64,000 bases of DNA from Listeria rocourtiae FSL F6-920 (GTDB lineage Bacteria > Bacillota > Bacilli > Lactobacillales > Listeriaceae). The DNA lies in NCBI RefSeq assembly GCF_000525975.1, contig NZ_AODK01000033.1, positions 36,560-100,559 on the forward strand, read 5' to 3'. The notes under the pieces were generated by a model that saw only the letters and a program-made list of their open reading frames with translations, did no database searches and was not told the origin of the DNA. A program made the position numbers and the translations under genes. This document shows, piece after piece, positions 10,023 through 20,327 of this stretch. How positions within the stretch are numbered: position 1 is the first letter of the stretch; each line of letters starts with the position of its first letter.

Positions 10023-10511
10023 ATGATTGAAATTCCAAAATTCACTGGAACTAAAGCAGAAAATTATCAATTATGCGTCAAACAAGTCGAAGCAATGATA
10101 GCTGGAGAACCTAATTTCATTGCCAATATCAGCAACGTGTCGGCGCTCTTAAACCAAGCATTAACCAACATTAACTGGGTGGGCTTCTATTTATATGAAG
10201 AAGTAAGCAATCAGCTCGTTCTCGGACCATTTCAGGGTCTACCTGCGTGTATCCGTATCCCGCTAGGTCGTGGCGTTTGCGGAAGTGCTGCCTTGGAGCA
10301 AAAAACCTATATGGTGCAAAACGTTCATGACTTTCCAGGACATATCGCCTGTGATGCCGCATCCAACTCGGAGATTGTCATCCCCATTGTCCACGATGGA
10401 AAATTGCTCGGTGTTTTAGATGTCGATAGCCCCTCTTTAAATCGATTTGACGAAACCGATCAGCAATACTTAGAGCAAATAGTCAACATTTTAAAAGCAT
10501 CTATACAATAA
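10023..10511 (+). CDS. ytsP: free methionine-(R)-sulfoxide reductase, GAF domain
   Basis: Reduces free Met-R-sulfoxide. 162 residues from the ATG giving MIEIPKF. One GAF domain with the three family cysteines in order: GLPACIRIP, GVCGSAA and GHIACDAASNSE. The DVDSPSLNRFDETDQ end is also typical. No clean ribosome site is seen; a GTG slightly upstream is an alternative start. Divergent from ezrA. Confidence 0.9.
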   Translation: MIEIPKFTGTKAENYQLCVKQVEAMIAGEPNFIANISNVSALLNQALTNINWVGFYLYEEVSNQLVLGPFQGLPACIRIPLGRGVCGSAALEQKTYMVQNVHDFPGHIACDAASNSEIVIPIVHDGKLLGVLDVDSPSLNRFDETDQQYLEQIVNILKASIQ

Positions 10512-10514
10512 AGT

Positions 10515-10544
10515 TTGACAAGCATATGCAAAATGTACTATACT
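10515..10544 (+). promoter_or_regulatory. rpsD promoter
   Basis: TTGACA (10515-10520), an 18-base spacer and TATACT (10539-10544). It begins only four bases after the upstream stop codon and gives a leader of about 180 bases before rpsD. Confidence 0.75.
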
Positions 10545-10551
10545 AGAAAGC

Positions 10552-10727
10552 GTGTAAAATGCAGCTTGAGTGATGATGAATATGACCGTTGTTTATCCCC
10601 GATTTTTTCGTGGTGTATCCTGTAACCTGCTGCTGCAAGGGCGAAGATACATGAAGATAAACTGCACGTATTTGGTTGGTCACACTTGTTTGTTTTATGC
10701 TAAAACAAATTTAAAGGAGGAGTCAAT
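10552..10727 (+). promoter_or_regulatory. ribosomal protein S4 autoregulatory leader
   Basis: A long untranslated leader with several possible stems precedes rpsD and ends in an AAAGGAGG ribosome site. In Bacillales rpsD is a lone gene whose product binds its own leader to repress translation. The assignment rests on position and length; the pseudoknot was not folded in detail. Confidence 0.55.
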
Positions 10728-10729
10728 CA

Positions 10730-11333
10730 ATGGCTCGTTATACAGGTCCAAGCTGGAAGATTTCCCGTCGTTTGGGATTATCACTTTCAGGAACAGGTAA
10801 AGAATTAGAACGTCGTCCGTATGCTCCAGGGCAACACGGTCCGACACAACGTAAAAAAAATCTCTGAGTACGGTTTACAACAAGCAGAGAAACAAAAATT
10901 ACGTCACATGTACGGTTTAACAGAACGTCAATTCAAAAACACGTTCGTAAAAGCTGGCAAATTACAAGGTAAGCACGGTGAGAACTTCATGATCTTACTT
11001 GAACAACGCCTTGACAACGTAGTATATCGTTTAGGTCTTGCTCGCACTCGTCGTGCAGCACGTCAATTAGTAAACCACGGTCACATTTTAGTAGATTCAA
11101 AACGCGTAGACATCCCATCTTACCAAGTTTCACCTGGTCAAGTAATCAGTGTTCGCGAAAAATCTCTTAAATTGTCAGCAATCGCTGAGAGCTTAGATGT
11201 GGCGGCATTCGTGCCTGAATACCTAACTTTCGACGCTGAGAAATTGACAGGTACATTAAGCCGCCTGCCAGAACGCTCAGAATTACATGCTGAAATCAAC
11301 GAAGCATTTATCGTAGAATTCTATTCACGTTAA
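10730..11333 (+). CDS. rpsD: 30S ribosomal protein S4, one frameshift
   Basis: Primary 16S rRNA-binding protein of the 30S body. The ATG at 10730 follows AAAGGAGG and opens [16 protein letters not shown], but the frame breaks in the eight-base A run 10853-10860. Deleting one A joins [10 protein letters not shown] to [13 protein letters not shown] and gives exactly 200 residues, the standard size. The S4 RNA-binding domain ([19 protein letters not shown]) is intact. rpsD is essential and normally single copy, so this break is best read as a sequencing error. Confidence 0.95.
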
Positions 11334-11340
11334 TCACTCA

Positions 11341-11377
11341 AAAACATCTGATGCAACAGACATCAGATGTTTTTTTG
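11341..11377 (+). terminator. rpsD terminator
   Basis: Hairpin AAAACATCTGATG-caacaga-CATCAGATGTTTT followed by more Ts, directly after the rpsD stop. Confidence 0.92.
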
Positions 11378-11419
11378 TAACAAAAACCCCGACATAAAAT
11401 TATGCCAGAGTTCCCTCTT

Positions 11420-11881
11420 CTATATATATTTTCTCATCGTAATATCGACTATTTCAAACCCCATTTTCTTATACACATGGACTGCCCGCTTATTATGTGC
11501 AAAGGCATGCAACGAAATCTCGGTAATACCTCGTTCTCTTGCCTGCTCTTCTAACAACTCCAGCAACGCACTTCCAAGACCTTTGTTCTGAAATGCTTCA
11601 AAAATTAGGATATCGTAAATAAAATAAGTTTTTTCCTCTTGAAAAACCCATAGCGTCCCGATACATTCCTCTCCTCGCATGACTTTCCATAGAAAATGAT
11701 TCTTAGTCCGAACACCGTCTGGAAGTAGCTCCATCGTTGTCATTCTCGCTTTAAATAAAGCTTCTTCGCGCGCCCATATCCCAGCATCCGCTTGATCTTT
11801 CGCATAACCAACACTAAGTGACTCAGCAAAATCCGCAAAATGCTCTTTTGCCATAGGAGTTAAGTGTAACTTCTCAGACAT
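11420..11881 (-). CDS. GNAT family N-acetyltransferase
   Basis: 153 residues from the ATG giving MSEKLHLTPM; the start overlaps the tyrS stop by eight bases, so it is translated with tyrS. The acetyl-CoA loop appears as FQNKGLGSALLELLEEQARERG (Q-x-x-G-x-G/A), followed by SLHAFAHNKRAVHVYKKMGF, a classic GNAT beta-6/7 end. Substrate unknown. A longer in-frame start inside tyrS has no support. Confidence 0.85.
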   Translation of the reverse strand: MSEKLHLTPMAKEHFADFAESLSVGYAKDQADAGIWAREEALFKARMTTMELLPDGVRTKNHFLWKVMRGEECIGTLWVFQEEKTYFIYDILIFEAFQNKGLGSALLELLEEQARERGITEISLHAFAHNKRAVHVYKKMGFEIVDITMRKYI

Positions 11882-13133
11882 AACGCACCAAGAAATATTT
11901 TTTCTTACCACGACGAACAATAGTAAAGCGATTTTCCACACGATCTGCTTTCGTCACAACTTTCTCAAGTTCTTGTACGCGTTCACCATTAATATAGATT
12001 GCGCCGTTTCCAATATCTTCGCGTGATTGGCGCTTTGAAGGTTCAATACCTAGCTCCACTAACCAATCAACAAGCAGTTTCTCCTCTTGCCCCGCTTCAA
12101 ATGTTGGGACGTCCTTAAACCCTTGCTCAATCTCATCAGCCGTTAACACTTTTACATCCCCACTAAATAACGCTTCTGAAATTTTAATAGCCTGATCTAG
12201 CGCAGCTTGCCCATGAATAAAGCGTGTCATTTCAGCTGCTAAAGAGCGTTGCGCAGCACGGCGATGTGGCTCTAATTTTACAGCTGATTCTAAATCGCTA
12301 ATTTCTCCTTGATCTAAGAACGTGAAGTATTTCAAGTATTTCACAACATCACGATCATCTGTATTAATCCAGAACTGATAAAACTCGTATGGTGTTGTTT
12401 TTTCTGGGTTCAGCCAAATCGCACCACCCTCTGTCTTACCAAATTTCGTGCCGTCTGCTTTCGTTAGCAACGGAATCGTCAAACCAAATGCCTTTGAGCC
12501 CTCACCCTGTTTTTTACGAATTAAATCAAGTCCAGCTGTAATATTTCCCCATTGGTCGCTACCACCAATTTGCAAGCGACAATTGTGATTTTCATACAGT
12601 TCATTGTAATCCATTGCCTGTAAAATTTGGTACGAAAATTCCGTGAACGAAATCCCTACCTCTAAACGATTAGCTACAATATCTTTCGCTAACATCGTGT
12701 TTACGTTGAAATTTTTACCGAAATCCCGCAAAAAGTCTAGTACTGTCAAATCTTTTGTCCAGTCATAGTTATTCACCATAATCGCACCATTGTCACCAGA
12801 AAAATCAAAAATCGTTTCAAGCTGACTACGCAGGCTCTCCACGTTTTTATTTACTTGTTCAATCGATTGTAATTGACGCTCTTCTTTCTTACCACTTGGG
12901 TCACCAATCGATCCTGTCGCACCACCAACTAAAATAATTGGTCGATGCCCCTTGTTTTGGAAACGACGCAAAATCATGAATGGAATTAAATGCCCGATAT
13001 GCATCGAATCGCCGGTTGGATCAATACCACAGTACAAAGAAATGGATTCCTTTTCCGTTAATTCGCGAAGTCCCTCTTCATCTGTTTGCTGGTAAATAGC
13101 ACCGCGCCACTCTAGTTCATCAATAATATTCAT
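11874..13133 (-). CDS. tyrS: tyrosyl-tRNA synthetase
   Basis: Charges tRNA-Tyr. 419 residues from MNIIDELEWRG, with the class I signature HIGHLIPF near residue 45, the KFGKTEGG version of KMSKS near 230, and an S4-like RNA-binding tail (NGAIYINGERVQ). The start is taken at 13133 behind a GAGTGAG site; upstream in-frame codons lie in the T-box terminator. Controlled by the Tyr T-box leader. Confidence 0.96.
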   Translation of the reverse strand: MNIIDELEWRGAIYQQTDEEGLRELTEKESISLYCGIDPTGDSMHIGHLIPFMILRRFQNKGHRPIILVGGATGSIGDPSGKKEERQLQSIEQVNKNVESLRSQLETIFDFSGDNGAIMVNNYDWTKDLTVLDFLRDFGKNFNVNTMLAKDIVANRLEVGISFTEFSYQILQAMDYNELYENHNCRLQIGGSDQWGNITAGLDLIRKKQGEGSKAFGLTIPLLTKADGTKFGKTEGGAIWLNPEKTTPYEFYQFWINTDDRDVVKYLKYFTFLDQGEISDLESAVKLEPHRRAAQRSLAAEMTRFIHGQAALDQAIKISEALFSGDVKVLTADEIEQGFKDVPTFEAGQEEKLLVDWLVELGIEPSKRQSREDIGNGAIYINGERVQELEKVVTKADRVENRFTIVRRGKKKYFLVRYV

Positions 13134-13164
13134 CTCAAACTCACTCCTTCTCATGATTAAAACA

Positions 13165-13405
13165 AAAAAGCCCCTTCCGTCAATTGACGAAGGGACGCAA
13201 AATATACGTGGTACCACCCAACTTAGGAAAAAATTTTCCTCACTTCATTAAGATAACGGCAAAAACCGTTTGCAAATGCAAATATGCTCCGGGATGTAAT
13301 TCGTCCAACTCATTTGTACTGGTTTACAGCGACCACCAGCTCTCTTTTAACAGGGATCAGCGACTACTTCGTCCGTTCATAGCTTTTCGATATAATATTG
13401 TACTT
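13165..13405 (-). promoter_or_regulatory. T-box riboswitch, tyrosine
   Basis: The leader carries the AGAGAG start, a specifier loop with TAC (13296-13298, tyrosine), the T-box GGTGGTACCACG, and a terminator hairpin of GTCCCTTCG/CGGAAGGGGC type with a T-run (13167-13195). The UGGU bulge fits the A73 discriminator of tRNA-Tyr. It raises tyrS transcription when tRNA-Tyr is uncharged. Confidence 0.93.
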
Positions 13406-13408
13406 CTA

Positions 13409-13437
13409 TTTTTAACATAGCCCGAAACAGATGTCAA
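13409..13437 (-). promoter_or_regulatory. tyrS promoter
   Basis: Minus strand TTGACA (13432-13437), 17-base spacer, TAAAAA (13409-13414), just ahead of the T-box leader. Confidence 0.6.
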
Positions 13438-13445
13438 GATGTACA

Positions 13446-13493
13446 GTTGAAAAAGCCGAGCAAATCCATTACTGATCTACTCGACTTTTTCGT
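13446..13493 (-). terminator. ccpA terminator
   Basis: Minus strand stem AAAAAGTCGAG...CTCGGCTTTTT with a roughly 20-base interior, right after the ccpA stop. Confidence 0.8.
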
Positions 13494-13498
13494 GAATT

Positions 13499-14497
13499 TT
13501 AACGTGTTGTTCCGCGCATTTTTTCGCTATGAGGTAAAATAACTGTTTTTTCTTCTACCTCTTCATTGGCCATCAACTTCGTCAATAAGCGCATAGCAAC
13601 GGCACCAATATCATAGAGTGGTTGAACTACTGTGGATAACTGCGGGCGCGCCATCAATGTCAATTTTGTATTATTTGATGTCACGATTTCAAGTTCTTCT
13701 GGTACTTTCACACCAGCGTCAAGCGCCGCGTTCAAAACACCCATCGCCAATTCGTCATCCGCCACATAAATCGCGTCAGGAGTTGCTTTCAAGCTACTTA
13801 ATTGTGCCCAAGCTTTCACACCAGCTTCATAATTATAAGCCGCCTCTAGCACATAATCTTCATTAAATTTAATTTTAGCCTCTTTCAGCGCTTCACGATA
13901 ACCGCCCAATTTTAACTCACTATTTACCGGCTCATCCAAAGAGCCACTAATGAACGCTACTTTTTTATGACCATTCTTTGTAAAGCGGGACACAGCCTCA
14001 TAGCTCGCTTGTTTGTAATCAATATTAACCGATGCAATTTTATTCGCTGCGTCCACAGAACCTGCCAAAACAACAGGCGCAGGTGACCGATCAAATTCTT
14101 CTTGTAATTGCTCCGATATACGCTCTCCCATATAAATAATACCATCCACTTGCTTGCCAAGTAACGTATTCAACACTTGCAATTCCTTATCTTCATTTTC
14201 ATCAGAATTACTAAGAATAATATTATATTTATACATCGTTGCGATATCTTCAATCCCACGCGCCAACTCCGCATAAAATACATTCGAAATATCAGGAATC
14301 ATCACACCAACCGTTGTTGTCTTCTTACTTGCTAAGCCTCTAGCAACAGCATTCGGGCGGTATCCCAACTGTTTAATAACGTCCAAAACTTTCTTTCTAG
14401 TCACCGGCTTCACATTAGGGTTCCCATTAACAACACGAGAAACTGTTGCCATCGAAACATTTGCCTCACGCGCCACATCGTAAATTGTTATATTCAT
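13499..14497 (-). CDS. ccpA: catabolite control protein A
   Basis: LacI/GalR-family master regulator of carbon catabolite repression that binds cre sites with HPr-Ser-P. 332 residues. The N-terminal helix-turn-helix and hinge read [20 protein letters not shown] and [12 protein letters not shown], followed by a periplasmic-binding-like core with DGIIYMG and the [12 protein letters not shown] segment. A near-consensus cre site 53 bases upstream of the start suggests autoregulation. Confidence 0.95.
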   Translation of the reverse strand: MNITIYDVAREANVSMATVSRVVNGNPNVKPVTRKKVLDVIKQLGYRPNAVARGLASKKTTTVGVMIPDISNVFYAELARGIEDIATMYKYNIILSNSDENEDKELQVLNTLLGKQVDGIIYMGERISEQLQEEFDRSPAPVVLAGSVDAANKIASVNIDYKQASYEAVSRFTKNGHKKVAFISGSLDEPVNSELKLGGYREALKEAKIKFNEDYVLEAAYNYEAGVKAWAQLSSLKATPDAIYVADDELAMGVLNAALDAGVKVPEELEIVTSNNTKLTLMARPQLSTVVQPLYDIGAVAMRLLTKLMANEEVEEKTVILPHSEKMRGTTR

Positions 14498-14549
14498 TCA
14501 TTTCACTCTCCACATTCATTTATTTTAACAGTTAGCCATATGTAACCAT

Positions 14550-14563
14550 TGTAAACGTAAACA
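14550..14563. promoter_or_regulatory. cre-like site upstream of ccpA
   Basis: TGTAAACGTAAACA matches the cre consensus TGWAANCGNTNWCA at all fixed positions but one. Its place ahead of ccpA fits autoregulation. Confidence 0.65.
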
Positions 14564-14820
14564 ACCTTGCCTACACTTAATAATACGATAGTTTTTTTCG
14601 TTATGCAATTGTTTTCACTTATTATTTACATTACTAAAAATTCAGAAGAAAGCGTTTTATTTAATCACTTCGCTATAAATCAAGAAAATCCCTTCTCATA
14701 GCAAATGTATTCCCTTACATATTTTCCAATATATCGGACTCTCTTAATTTTAAACACAAAAAAAGCAATCAGGAAATCATTTCCTAACTACTTCATTTAC
14801 TTTAAAAAACGAATTTCCCA

Positions 14821-14951
14821 CCAAACCTCAGCGAGCCGACAAATGATTAGATCCTAGGCAAAAGCGAGTACCGAAGCGGAGCATACTAGTGTATGTGAGC
14901 ATCGGAGCACAGCTTTTAACGACGGAGATGATTATTTGTCGGCTCGCTGAG
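14821..14951. repeat. structured intergenic repeat, copy B
   Basis: About 130 bases with perfect 18-base terminal inverted repeats (14827-14844 and 14934-14951) and an inner hairpin GCATAC-tagt-GTATGtG. It shares the core GGCAAAAGCGAGTACC and GCTTTTAACGACG with copy A. It starts five bases past the aroA stop, so it forms the aroA 3' end and could act as terminator or RNA stabiliser. The stretch 14564-14820 upstream shows nothing else clear. Confidence 0.85.
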
Positions 14952-14955
14952 AGAC

Positions 14956-16041
14956 TTACTGGATGTTGGAAGGGACTAACTTCGATTTTAAAATCTCTTC
15001 CCAAAATGCGTCGAATTCTTTCAAGTCCATTTGTTGTGCTGAATCAGATAGCGCGACTGCTGGATCTGGATGCACTTCTGCCATCACACCATCTGCTCCA
15101 ATCGCAAGAGCTGCTTTGGCACATGGAAGTAATAAATCTTTACGCCCAGTGGAATGCGTTACATCGACCATCACCGGTAAATGCGTTTCTTGCTTCAAAA
15201 TCGGAACAGCAGAAATGTCTAATGTATTCCGTGTTGCTTTTTCGTACGTACGAATACCACGTTCACAAAGGATAATTTGATCGTTACCCTGCGCCATAAT
15301 ATACTCGGCAGCACCAACAAATTCTTCAATCGTTGCAGACAGACCGCGTTTTAGTAGAACTGGTTTGTCTACTTGCCCCACTGCTTTTAGGAGTTCAAAG
15401 TTTTGCATGTTCCGAGCACCGATTTGAATCACGTCAATATGATCTAACGCCGCGTCAATATCACGCGGTGTCACAATCTCACTAATAACCCCAAGACCAA
15501 ACTCATCAGCTACACGTTTTAAGATTTGTAACCCTTCCAAACCAAGTCCTTGGAAATCATACGGACTTGTACGCGGCTTAAACGCACCACCTCTAAGCAA
15601 TTTCAGTCCTTTATCACGAACGGCTCCAGCTACAGTCGCTACTTGTTCATAAGACTCAACCGAACAAGGACCAAATACGAAGGTCGGCGTGCCATTCCCA
15701 ATTGGTACGCCATTCACATTGACAATTGTATCTTCTTTTTTATTTTTACGCGAAACAAGCAATGCTTTGGAATTATCGTCTTCTTGTAACTCTAAACCAG
15801 CCTTGAAAATTTCTTTAAATAGCTTCTCAATCGTGCTATCTTCAAAAGGACCTTTATTTGCGTCTGTAATTGCATTTAGCATCTGGCGTTCGCGAACGGG
15901 ATCAAATCGAATAACACCTTGCATCCCTTTAATTTTACCAATTTCTTGTACTAAATTCGCTCGCTTGTTGATAGCCTCCAAAACCTCTATGTTTAAGCTA
16001 TCTACTTGTGCACGCAACTCTTCCAAATTTGGATTTCCCAT
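14956..16041 (-). CDS. aroA: bifunctional chorismate mutase / DAHP synthase
   Basis: First enzyme of the shikimate pathway, fused to chorismate mutase. 361 residues: an AroQ-type mutase domain at 1-90 ([20 protein letters not shown], with VRERQM), a short linker, and a KDPG-aldolase-like DAHP synthase domain from about 105, with [10 protein letters not shown] and [16 protein letters not shown]. The mutase domain gives feedback control by chorismate and prephenate. Called aroA in Bacillus and Listeria, aroF/aroG elsewhere. Confidence 0.94.
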   Translation of the reverse strand: MGNPNLEELRAQVDSLNIEVLEAINKRANLVQEIGKIKGMQGVIRFDPVRERQMLNAITDANKGPFEDSTIEKLFKEIFKAGLELQEDDNSKALLVSRKNKKEDTIVNVNGVPIGNGTPTFVFGPCSVESYEQVATVAGAVRDKGLKLLRGGAFKPRTSPYDFQGLGLEGLQILKRVADEFGLGVISEIVTPRDIDAALDHIDVIQIGARNMQNFELLKAVGQVDKPVLLKRGLSATIEEFVGAAEYIMAQGNDQIILCERGIRTYEKATRNTLDISAVPILKQETHLPVMVDVTHSTGRKDLLLPCAKAALAIGADGVMAEVHPDPAVALSDSAQQMDLKEFDAFWEEILKSKLVPSNIQ

Positions 16042-16234
16042 GATTTTGCCACCTCTCCAATTTCCCTGTACATCTTTTTACAGTATATTTTATCATTATA
16101 GATGAAAATGATTCATTTGTCACCATATCGCTTTCCTACTTAAGCGCTTTTAAGTGTTAAAGCGAACAATATAGATTAATACTAACATCCTGTACTTATA
16201 ATTGCAAGTTAATTTTTCATAAAATAACGATAGG

Positions 16235-16284
16235 TAAGAAAAAAAGGTTATAAACAAAGTGCCATTACACCTCACCTATAACCT
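16235..16284 (-). terminator. terminator of the DUF948/YtxH pair
   Basis: Minus strand AGGTTATA ... TATAACCT followed by TTTTTTTC. The left arm overlaps the corrected stop of the YtxH gene. Confidence 0.75.
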
Positions 16285-16834
16285 AGATTCTATTTTTTTT
16301 AATTCTTTTTTCGCGTCATGTACAATTTTTTTCTGTTTTATTTTTTGCTGTTTCAGAAGCTTCTTTCACTTCTTCTTTTGATTTATCAGCAGCTTGTTTC
16401 ACGTCATCGCGAGCATCTTTAGCTTCAGATTTGAACGTTTCACCAGCTTTTTGCGCAACTTGTTTCGTTGCTTCAAAACCTGCAGATGCTGTCTCTTTCA
16501 CTGATTTTGTTTGCTTTGAAACCGTTTCGTAAAGCTGACCTGATTTATCTTTTACTACTCCAACAAATTCAGAAGCCGAGTCAACAAGAGCCGCTTTCTT
16601 ATCTTTAGCTACATTGCCAATTTCAATACCTTTTTCATAGGCAACATCTTTCCATTGTGCACCTTTTTCTTTCATCACATCTACTTGTTCATGTAAATCC
16701 CCGCGTAGTTCTTTACCTGATTTTGGCGCTAAAAGAAGTGCCGTTACTGAACCTACGATACCACCAATTAAGCCACCAATTAGAAAATCTTTTACGTTAA
16801 TACCATCTTTTCCAGACATATATTTTCCCTCCAT
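16276..16834 (-). CDS. YtxH domain general stress protein, 3' frameshift
   Basis: Predicted membrane-associated stress protein. An N-terminal glycine-rich hydrophobic segment (FLIGGLIGGIVGSVTALLLA, residues 16-35) is followed by PKSGKELR and a long Lys/Ala/Glu helical tail. As read, the frame stops at 16316 after KNKTEKNCT. Dropping one base of the T run 16326-16332 continues it as TEKIVHDAKKELKKIESRL to 16278, 185 residues, the expected family ending. Six bases after the DUF948 gene, in one unit under a sigma-B promoter. Confidence 0.82.
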
Positions 16835-16840
16835 CTTCTT

Positions 16841-17299
16841 TTATAAATTTATCGTTTCTTCTTTTGCCTCTGCTGCAGCTTGTTTAGCAACTTTATTTGC
16901 CTTCATTTTATCACGGAATGACAAAATAGAGTTACTAAAAGATACGGCTTGTACGATTTTCGCCTCATTTGTGTGGACTTTATTCGTTGCAAGCGTTGCT
17001 AGTTCACGAACGGATTGGCTTAGCCCTAAAAGGGATACACCGATATCTCCAACTGCATCGAATACTGGGTCAACTTTTGCCACTTTACCGTTAATATCTT
17101 CAAGAAGATCATTCGTTTTGCTCATTAATTTCTCGGCCTGGTCAGTAATCCCCTTTACTTCACCAGTCATTTCCTCAAGCGATTTGGCTACTTCATCCAT
17201 TGTTTTCGAGGTTGATTTAAGCGTCATACCTAGATAAACAGCAATGACAAGTAGCGCGATTGCAGCAATCAAAGCCGCAATGTACAAAATTATTTCCAC
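16841..17299 (-). CDS. DUF948 family membrane protein
   Basis: About 152 residues: one N-terminal membrane helix (IILYIAALIAAIALLVIAVY), then a coiled-coil region with SKTMDEVAKSLEEMTGEVKG and NDLLEDINGKVAKVDPVF. Start taken at the second GTG (17299), about ten bases after GGAGG; the first GTG at 17308 abuts that site. Family function is unknown; the pairing with a YtxH protein is the usual general-stress arrangement. Confidence 0.82.
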   Translation of the reverse strand: MEIILYIAALIAAIALLVIAVYLGMTLKSTSKTMDEVAKSLEEMTGEVKGITDQAEKLMSKTNDLLEDINGKVAKVDPVFDAVGDIGVSLLGLSQSVRELATLATNKVHTNEAKIVQAVSFSNSILSFRDKMKANKVAKQAAAEAKEETINL

Positions 17300-17332
17300 C
17301 TTTTCCACACCTCCACCATATATCTAACTACT

Positions 17333-17358
17333 GTACCCCTAATGCCTCTATGTAAAAC
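17333..17358 (-). promoter_or_regulatory. sigma-B promoter of DUF948/YtxH unit
   Basis: Minus strand GTTT (17355-17358), 16-base spacer, GGGTAC (17333-17338). Five of six -10 bases fit GGGWAW. It lies about 35 bases upstream of the start. Confidence 0.65.
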
Positions 17359-17527
17359 GGCCATTTTGAAAAGTGGGTTGTCTTCATTTTAGCAAGATTA
17401 CGCGAAAAAGGAAAGCAAAATAGCATTGGTCAATAGATATATTCTTTTTGGAAGCATATTTATTCAATTTGGAGTAAACTATAAGAATGCCACAAAACGG
17501 TGGAAAAAATGAAATGGAGTGATTTTC

Positions 17528-18641
17528 TTGAAAGATCCGCGTATTGAAAAACTAGCGTATAACTTGATCAACTATTCTGTAAGCCTACAACCAGGTGAAA
17601 AAGTACTTATTGAAAAATTTCGGTGTGCAAAAAGAATTAGTGACCTCACTCATTGCCGAAGCCTACAAAGCTGGAGGATTCCCGTTTGTATCCTTGAAAG
17701 AGCCACAAATCGATCGCGAAATGATGCTTGGAGCAAATCCAGAACAGTATGCGAAGATTGCTGAGTTTGAAGGCAATGTGATGAAAGAAATGGACGCTTA
17801 CATCGGCCTACGCGCTGGGGATAACATCAATGAATTATCAGATGTTCCTGCTGAGAAATTGAAAATAAATGGTGAAACGGTCGGAAAAATGCATACAAAT
17901 ATTCGTGTGAAGCAAACGAAATGGGTTGTCTTGCGTTATCCAAGCTCTTCTATGGCACAACTTTCTAAAATGAGCACAGTTGGTTTTGAAGACTTTTATT
18001 TCCAAGTTTGCACGCTTGATTACAGCAAAATGGGTGAAGCGATGGAAAGTCTCGTGACGTTGATGAATCAAACAGACCGCGTCCGACTCGTTGGAGAAGG
18101 CACAGACTTGCATTTTTCAATAAAAGATATCCCTGCTATCAAATGTGCTGGTCAGCTAAATATTCCTGATGGCGAGGTTTATACGGCTCCTGTGCGTGAT
18201 TCGATTAACGGCACTATCACATACAATACACCATCTCCTTATCAAGGCTTTGTCTTTGAAAATGTTTCCTTCACATTTGAGAATGGGAAAATTGTAAAAG
18301 CAACTGCAAATGATACCGAACGTATTAACAAAATATTGGATACAGATGAAGGTGCTCGTTTTATTGGCGAATTCGCAATCGGTGTCAATCCTTTTATCCA
18401 TGAGCCAATGCAAGATATTCTATTCGATGAAAAAATTGAAGGGAGTTTCCATTTCACGCCTGGTCAATGTTACGATGAAGCACCAAATGGCAATAACTCA
18501 GCAATTCACTGGGATCTTGTGAACATCCAACGCCCAGAATACGGTGGTGGCGAAATTTACTTTGATGATATTCTAATTCGCAAAGATGGTCGTTTCGTTA
18601 TTCCCGAACTTGAAAAATTGAATCCAGAAAACTTAATATAA
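17528..18641 (+). CDS. ampS: M29 family aminopeptidase, one frameshift
   Basis: Metal-dependent aminopeptidase (thermophilic M29 family). The TTG at 17528 follows GGAGTG and reads MKDPRIEKLAYNLINYSVSL; the frame breaks in the five-A run 17613-17617. Without one A it continues GEKVLIENFGVQKELV and gives 370 residues, the family length. Metal and catalytic regions include EFAIGVNP, SFHFTPGQCYDEAPNGN and SAIHWDLV near the end. Stands alone, convergent with murC. Confidence 0.92.
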
Positions 18642-18644
18642 CCA

Positions 18645-18681
18645 CAAAAAAGGAATCCCATCATCTAGGGACTCCTTTTTA
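18645..18681. terminator. bidirectional terminator ampS / murC
   Basis: AAAAAAGGAATCCC-atcatcta-GGGACTCCTTTTT lies between the convergent genes and can serve both strands. Confidence 0.88.
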
Positions 18682-18694
18682 GTTTTAATACCTA

Positions 18695-20032
18695 TTAATT
18701 TATCGCTCGCTTCTCTTCCACCAATTCCACGCCGGTATCAAGAACGCGTTCATATGCTGCTTGGAATTTCTGAACATCTCCTGCTCCCATGAATAGAATC
18801 ACTGCATCTGGAAACGCTAGCAACCCTTCTGTATGTTGTTCTTGAATTACGTGATTACCTTTAGTTTTCGCTGCTAAATCTTGAATTGTTAATGTACCGC
18901 GATTTTCGCGGGCGGAACCGAAAATATCACATAAATATACTTCATCTGCTAAATTTAAGCTATCGGCAAAACCTTGTAAGAATGCTTGTGTACGGGTAAA
19001 GGTATGTGGTTGGAATACAGCAACTACTTTGCGATTTGGATATTTTTGGCGCGCCGCGTTTACTGTTGCACGAATTTCAGAAGGATGGTGCGCGTAGTCG
19101 TCCACTAACACTTGATTCTTTTTCTCCGTAATGCTGAAACGGCGCTTCACGCCTTCAAAAGTTCGTAATTCTCTCGCTACATCAGCCGCTAAAATATTCT
19201 CAAAGGCGCTAACTGCTATCACACTAAGCGCATTGAGCACATTATGATCACCATAAGTCGGGATTACGAAATTACCATACATTTCGCCATTGCGATACAC
19301 ATCAAATGTTGATCCCGTTGTTTCTTTCACAATATTTTTAGCTTGGAATTCGTTATCCTCTCCAAAGCCGAAATAAATGACTGGTATATCCAATTTCAAA
19401 CGACGCAATTGCTTGTCATCACCTAAGGCAAAAACAGCTTTCTTCACCTGTTTTCCAAAAGATTCGAACGCACTAAAAACGTCGTCCTCACTCTTGAAAT
19501 AATCAGGATGATCCCAATCAATATTCGTCATAATCGCGTATGTTGGGGAATAAGCCAAGAAATGACGTTGATATTCGCACGCCTCTAAAGCAAAATACTT
19601 AGCATCAGGGTTTCCTTTTCCAGTTCCATCGCCAATTAAATAAGATGTCGGGCGTAGCTCTTCCAAGACATGCGAAAGAAGACCTGTCGTCGATGTTTTC
19701 CCATGCGACCCAGTAATAGCAATGCTCGTATAACCTTCAATTAATTGTCCTAAAAACTTGTGGTAACGAATCACTGGCAAGTTCATGTCCATCGCTTTTT
19801 TTATTTCCGGATGCTCGTCTTTAAACGCATTTCCAGCAATGATTGTTAAACCTTCATGAATGTTGTCCTCAGAAAACGGTAAAATCTCAATACCATCTTC
19901 CTCTAATACCTTTTGTGTAAAGAAATATTTCTCAACATCGCTTCCTTGCACGGTGAAACCTTTATCAAACATAATTTGAGCCAGTGCACTCATACCTGAC
20001 CCTTTAATCCCAACAAAATGATACGTCGTCAT
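18695..20032 (-). CDS. murC: UDP-N-acetylmuramate--L-alanine ligase
   Basis: Adds L-Ala to UDP-MurNAc in peptidoglycan precursor synthesis. 445 residues. N-terminal Rossmann start [18 protein letters not shown]-binding loop [14 protein letters not shown] near residue 110, and the C-terminal [14 protein letters not shown] motif are all present. The ribosome site is GGGGG upstream of the ATG. A TATAAT (20206-20211) with only a weak -35 suggests its own promoter; otherwise the 20033-20327 gap holds nothing clear. Confidence 0.95.
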   Translation of the reverse strand: MTTYHFVGIKGSGMSALAQIMFDKGFTVQGSDVEKYFFTQKVLEEDGIEILPFSEDNIHEGLTIIAGNAFKDEHPEIKKAMDMNLPVIRYHKFLGQLIEGYTSIAITGSHGKTSTTGLLSHVLEELRPTSYLIGDGTGKGNPDAKYFALEACEYQRHFLAYSPTYAIMTNIDWDHPDYFKSEDDVFSAFESFGKQVKKAVFALGDDKQLRRLKLDIPVIYFGFGEDNEFQAKNIVKETTGSTFDVYRNGEMYGNFVIPTYGDHNVLNALSVIAVSAFENILAADVARELRTFEGVKRRFSITEKKNQVLVDDYAHHPSEIRATVNAARQKYPNRKVVAVFQPHTFTRTQAFLQGFADSLNLADEVYLCDIFGSARENRGTLTIQDLAAKTKGNHVIQEQHTEGLLAFPDAVILFMGAGDVQKFQAAYERVLDTGVELVEEKRAIN

Positions 20033-20327
20033 TAATTGAACCCCCAGAATTTTAATCTTTGAAGAGGTAGCCTAAAAAATAGTGTGGTGCCCGTAAAAAA
20101 AAGCATTTTCATTATTTTTATCATTTCTAGACATCTTCTTGTGTTACAGTTTAAACGTGTGTTTGATGTTCATCTACGTTGCTAACTGAAAAATCTCACT
20201 AGGTAATTATAGCACTTTATTCTCCATTAAGAAATCCTTGCAGAAAATTTATATCTAAGGACTTATATTTTTGCTGTTTTAAACGAAATAAAGTATTTAT
20301 TTATACGCTAATAGAACTAGTGATGTA

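Noticed and set aside
10730..11333. rpsD as a true pseudogene
   Set aside because: The gene is essential, the rest is perfectly conserved, and one homopolymer base explains the break.
20033..20327. Small RNA or riboswitch between sftA and murC
   Set aside because: A TATAAT is present, but I could find no stable stem pair or known aptamer pattern.
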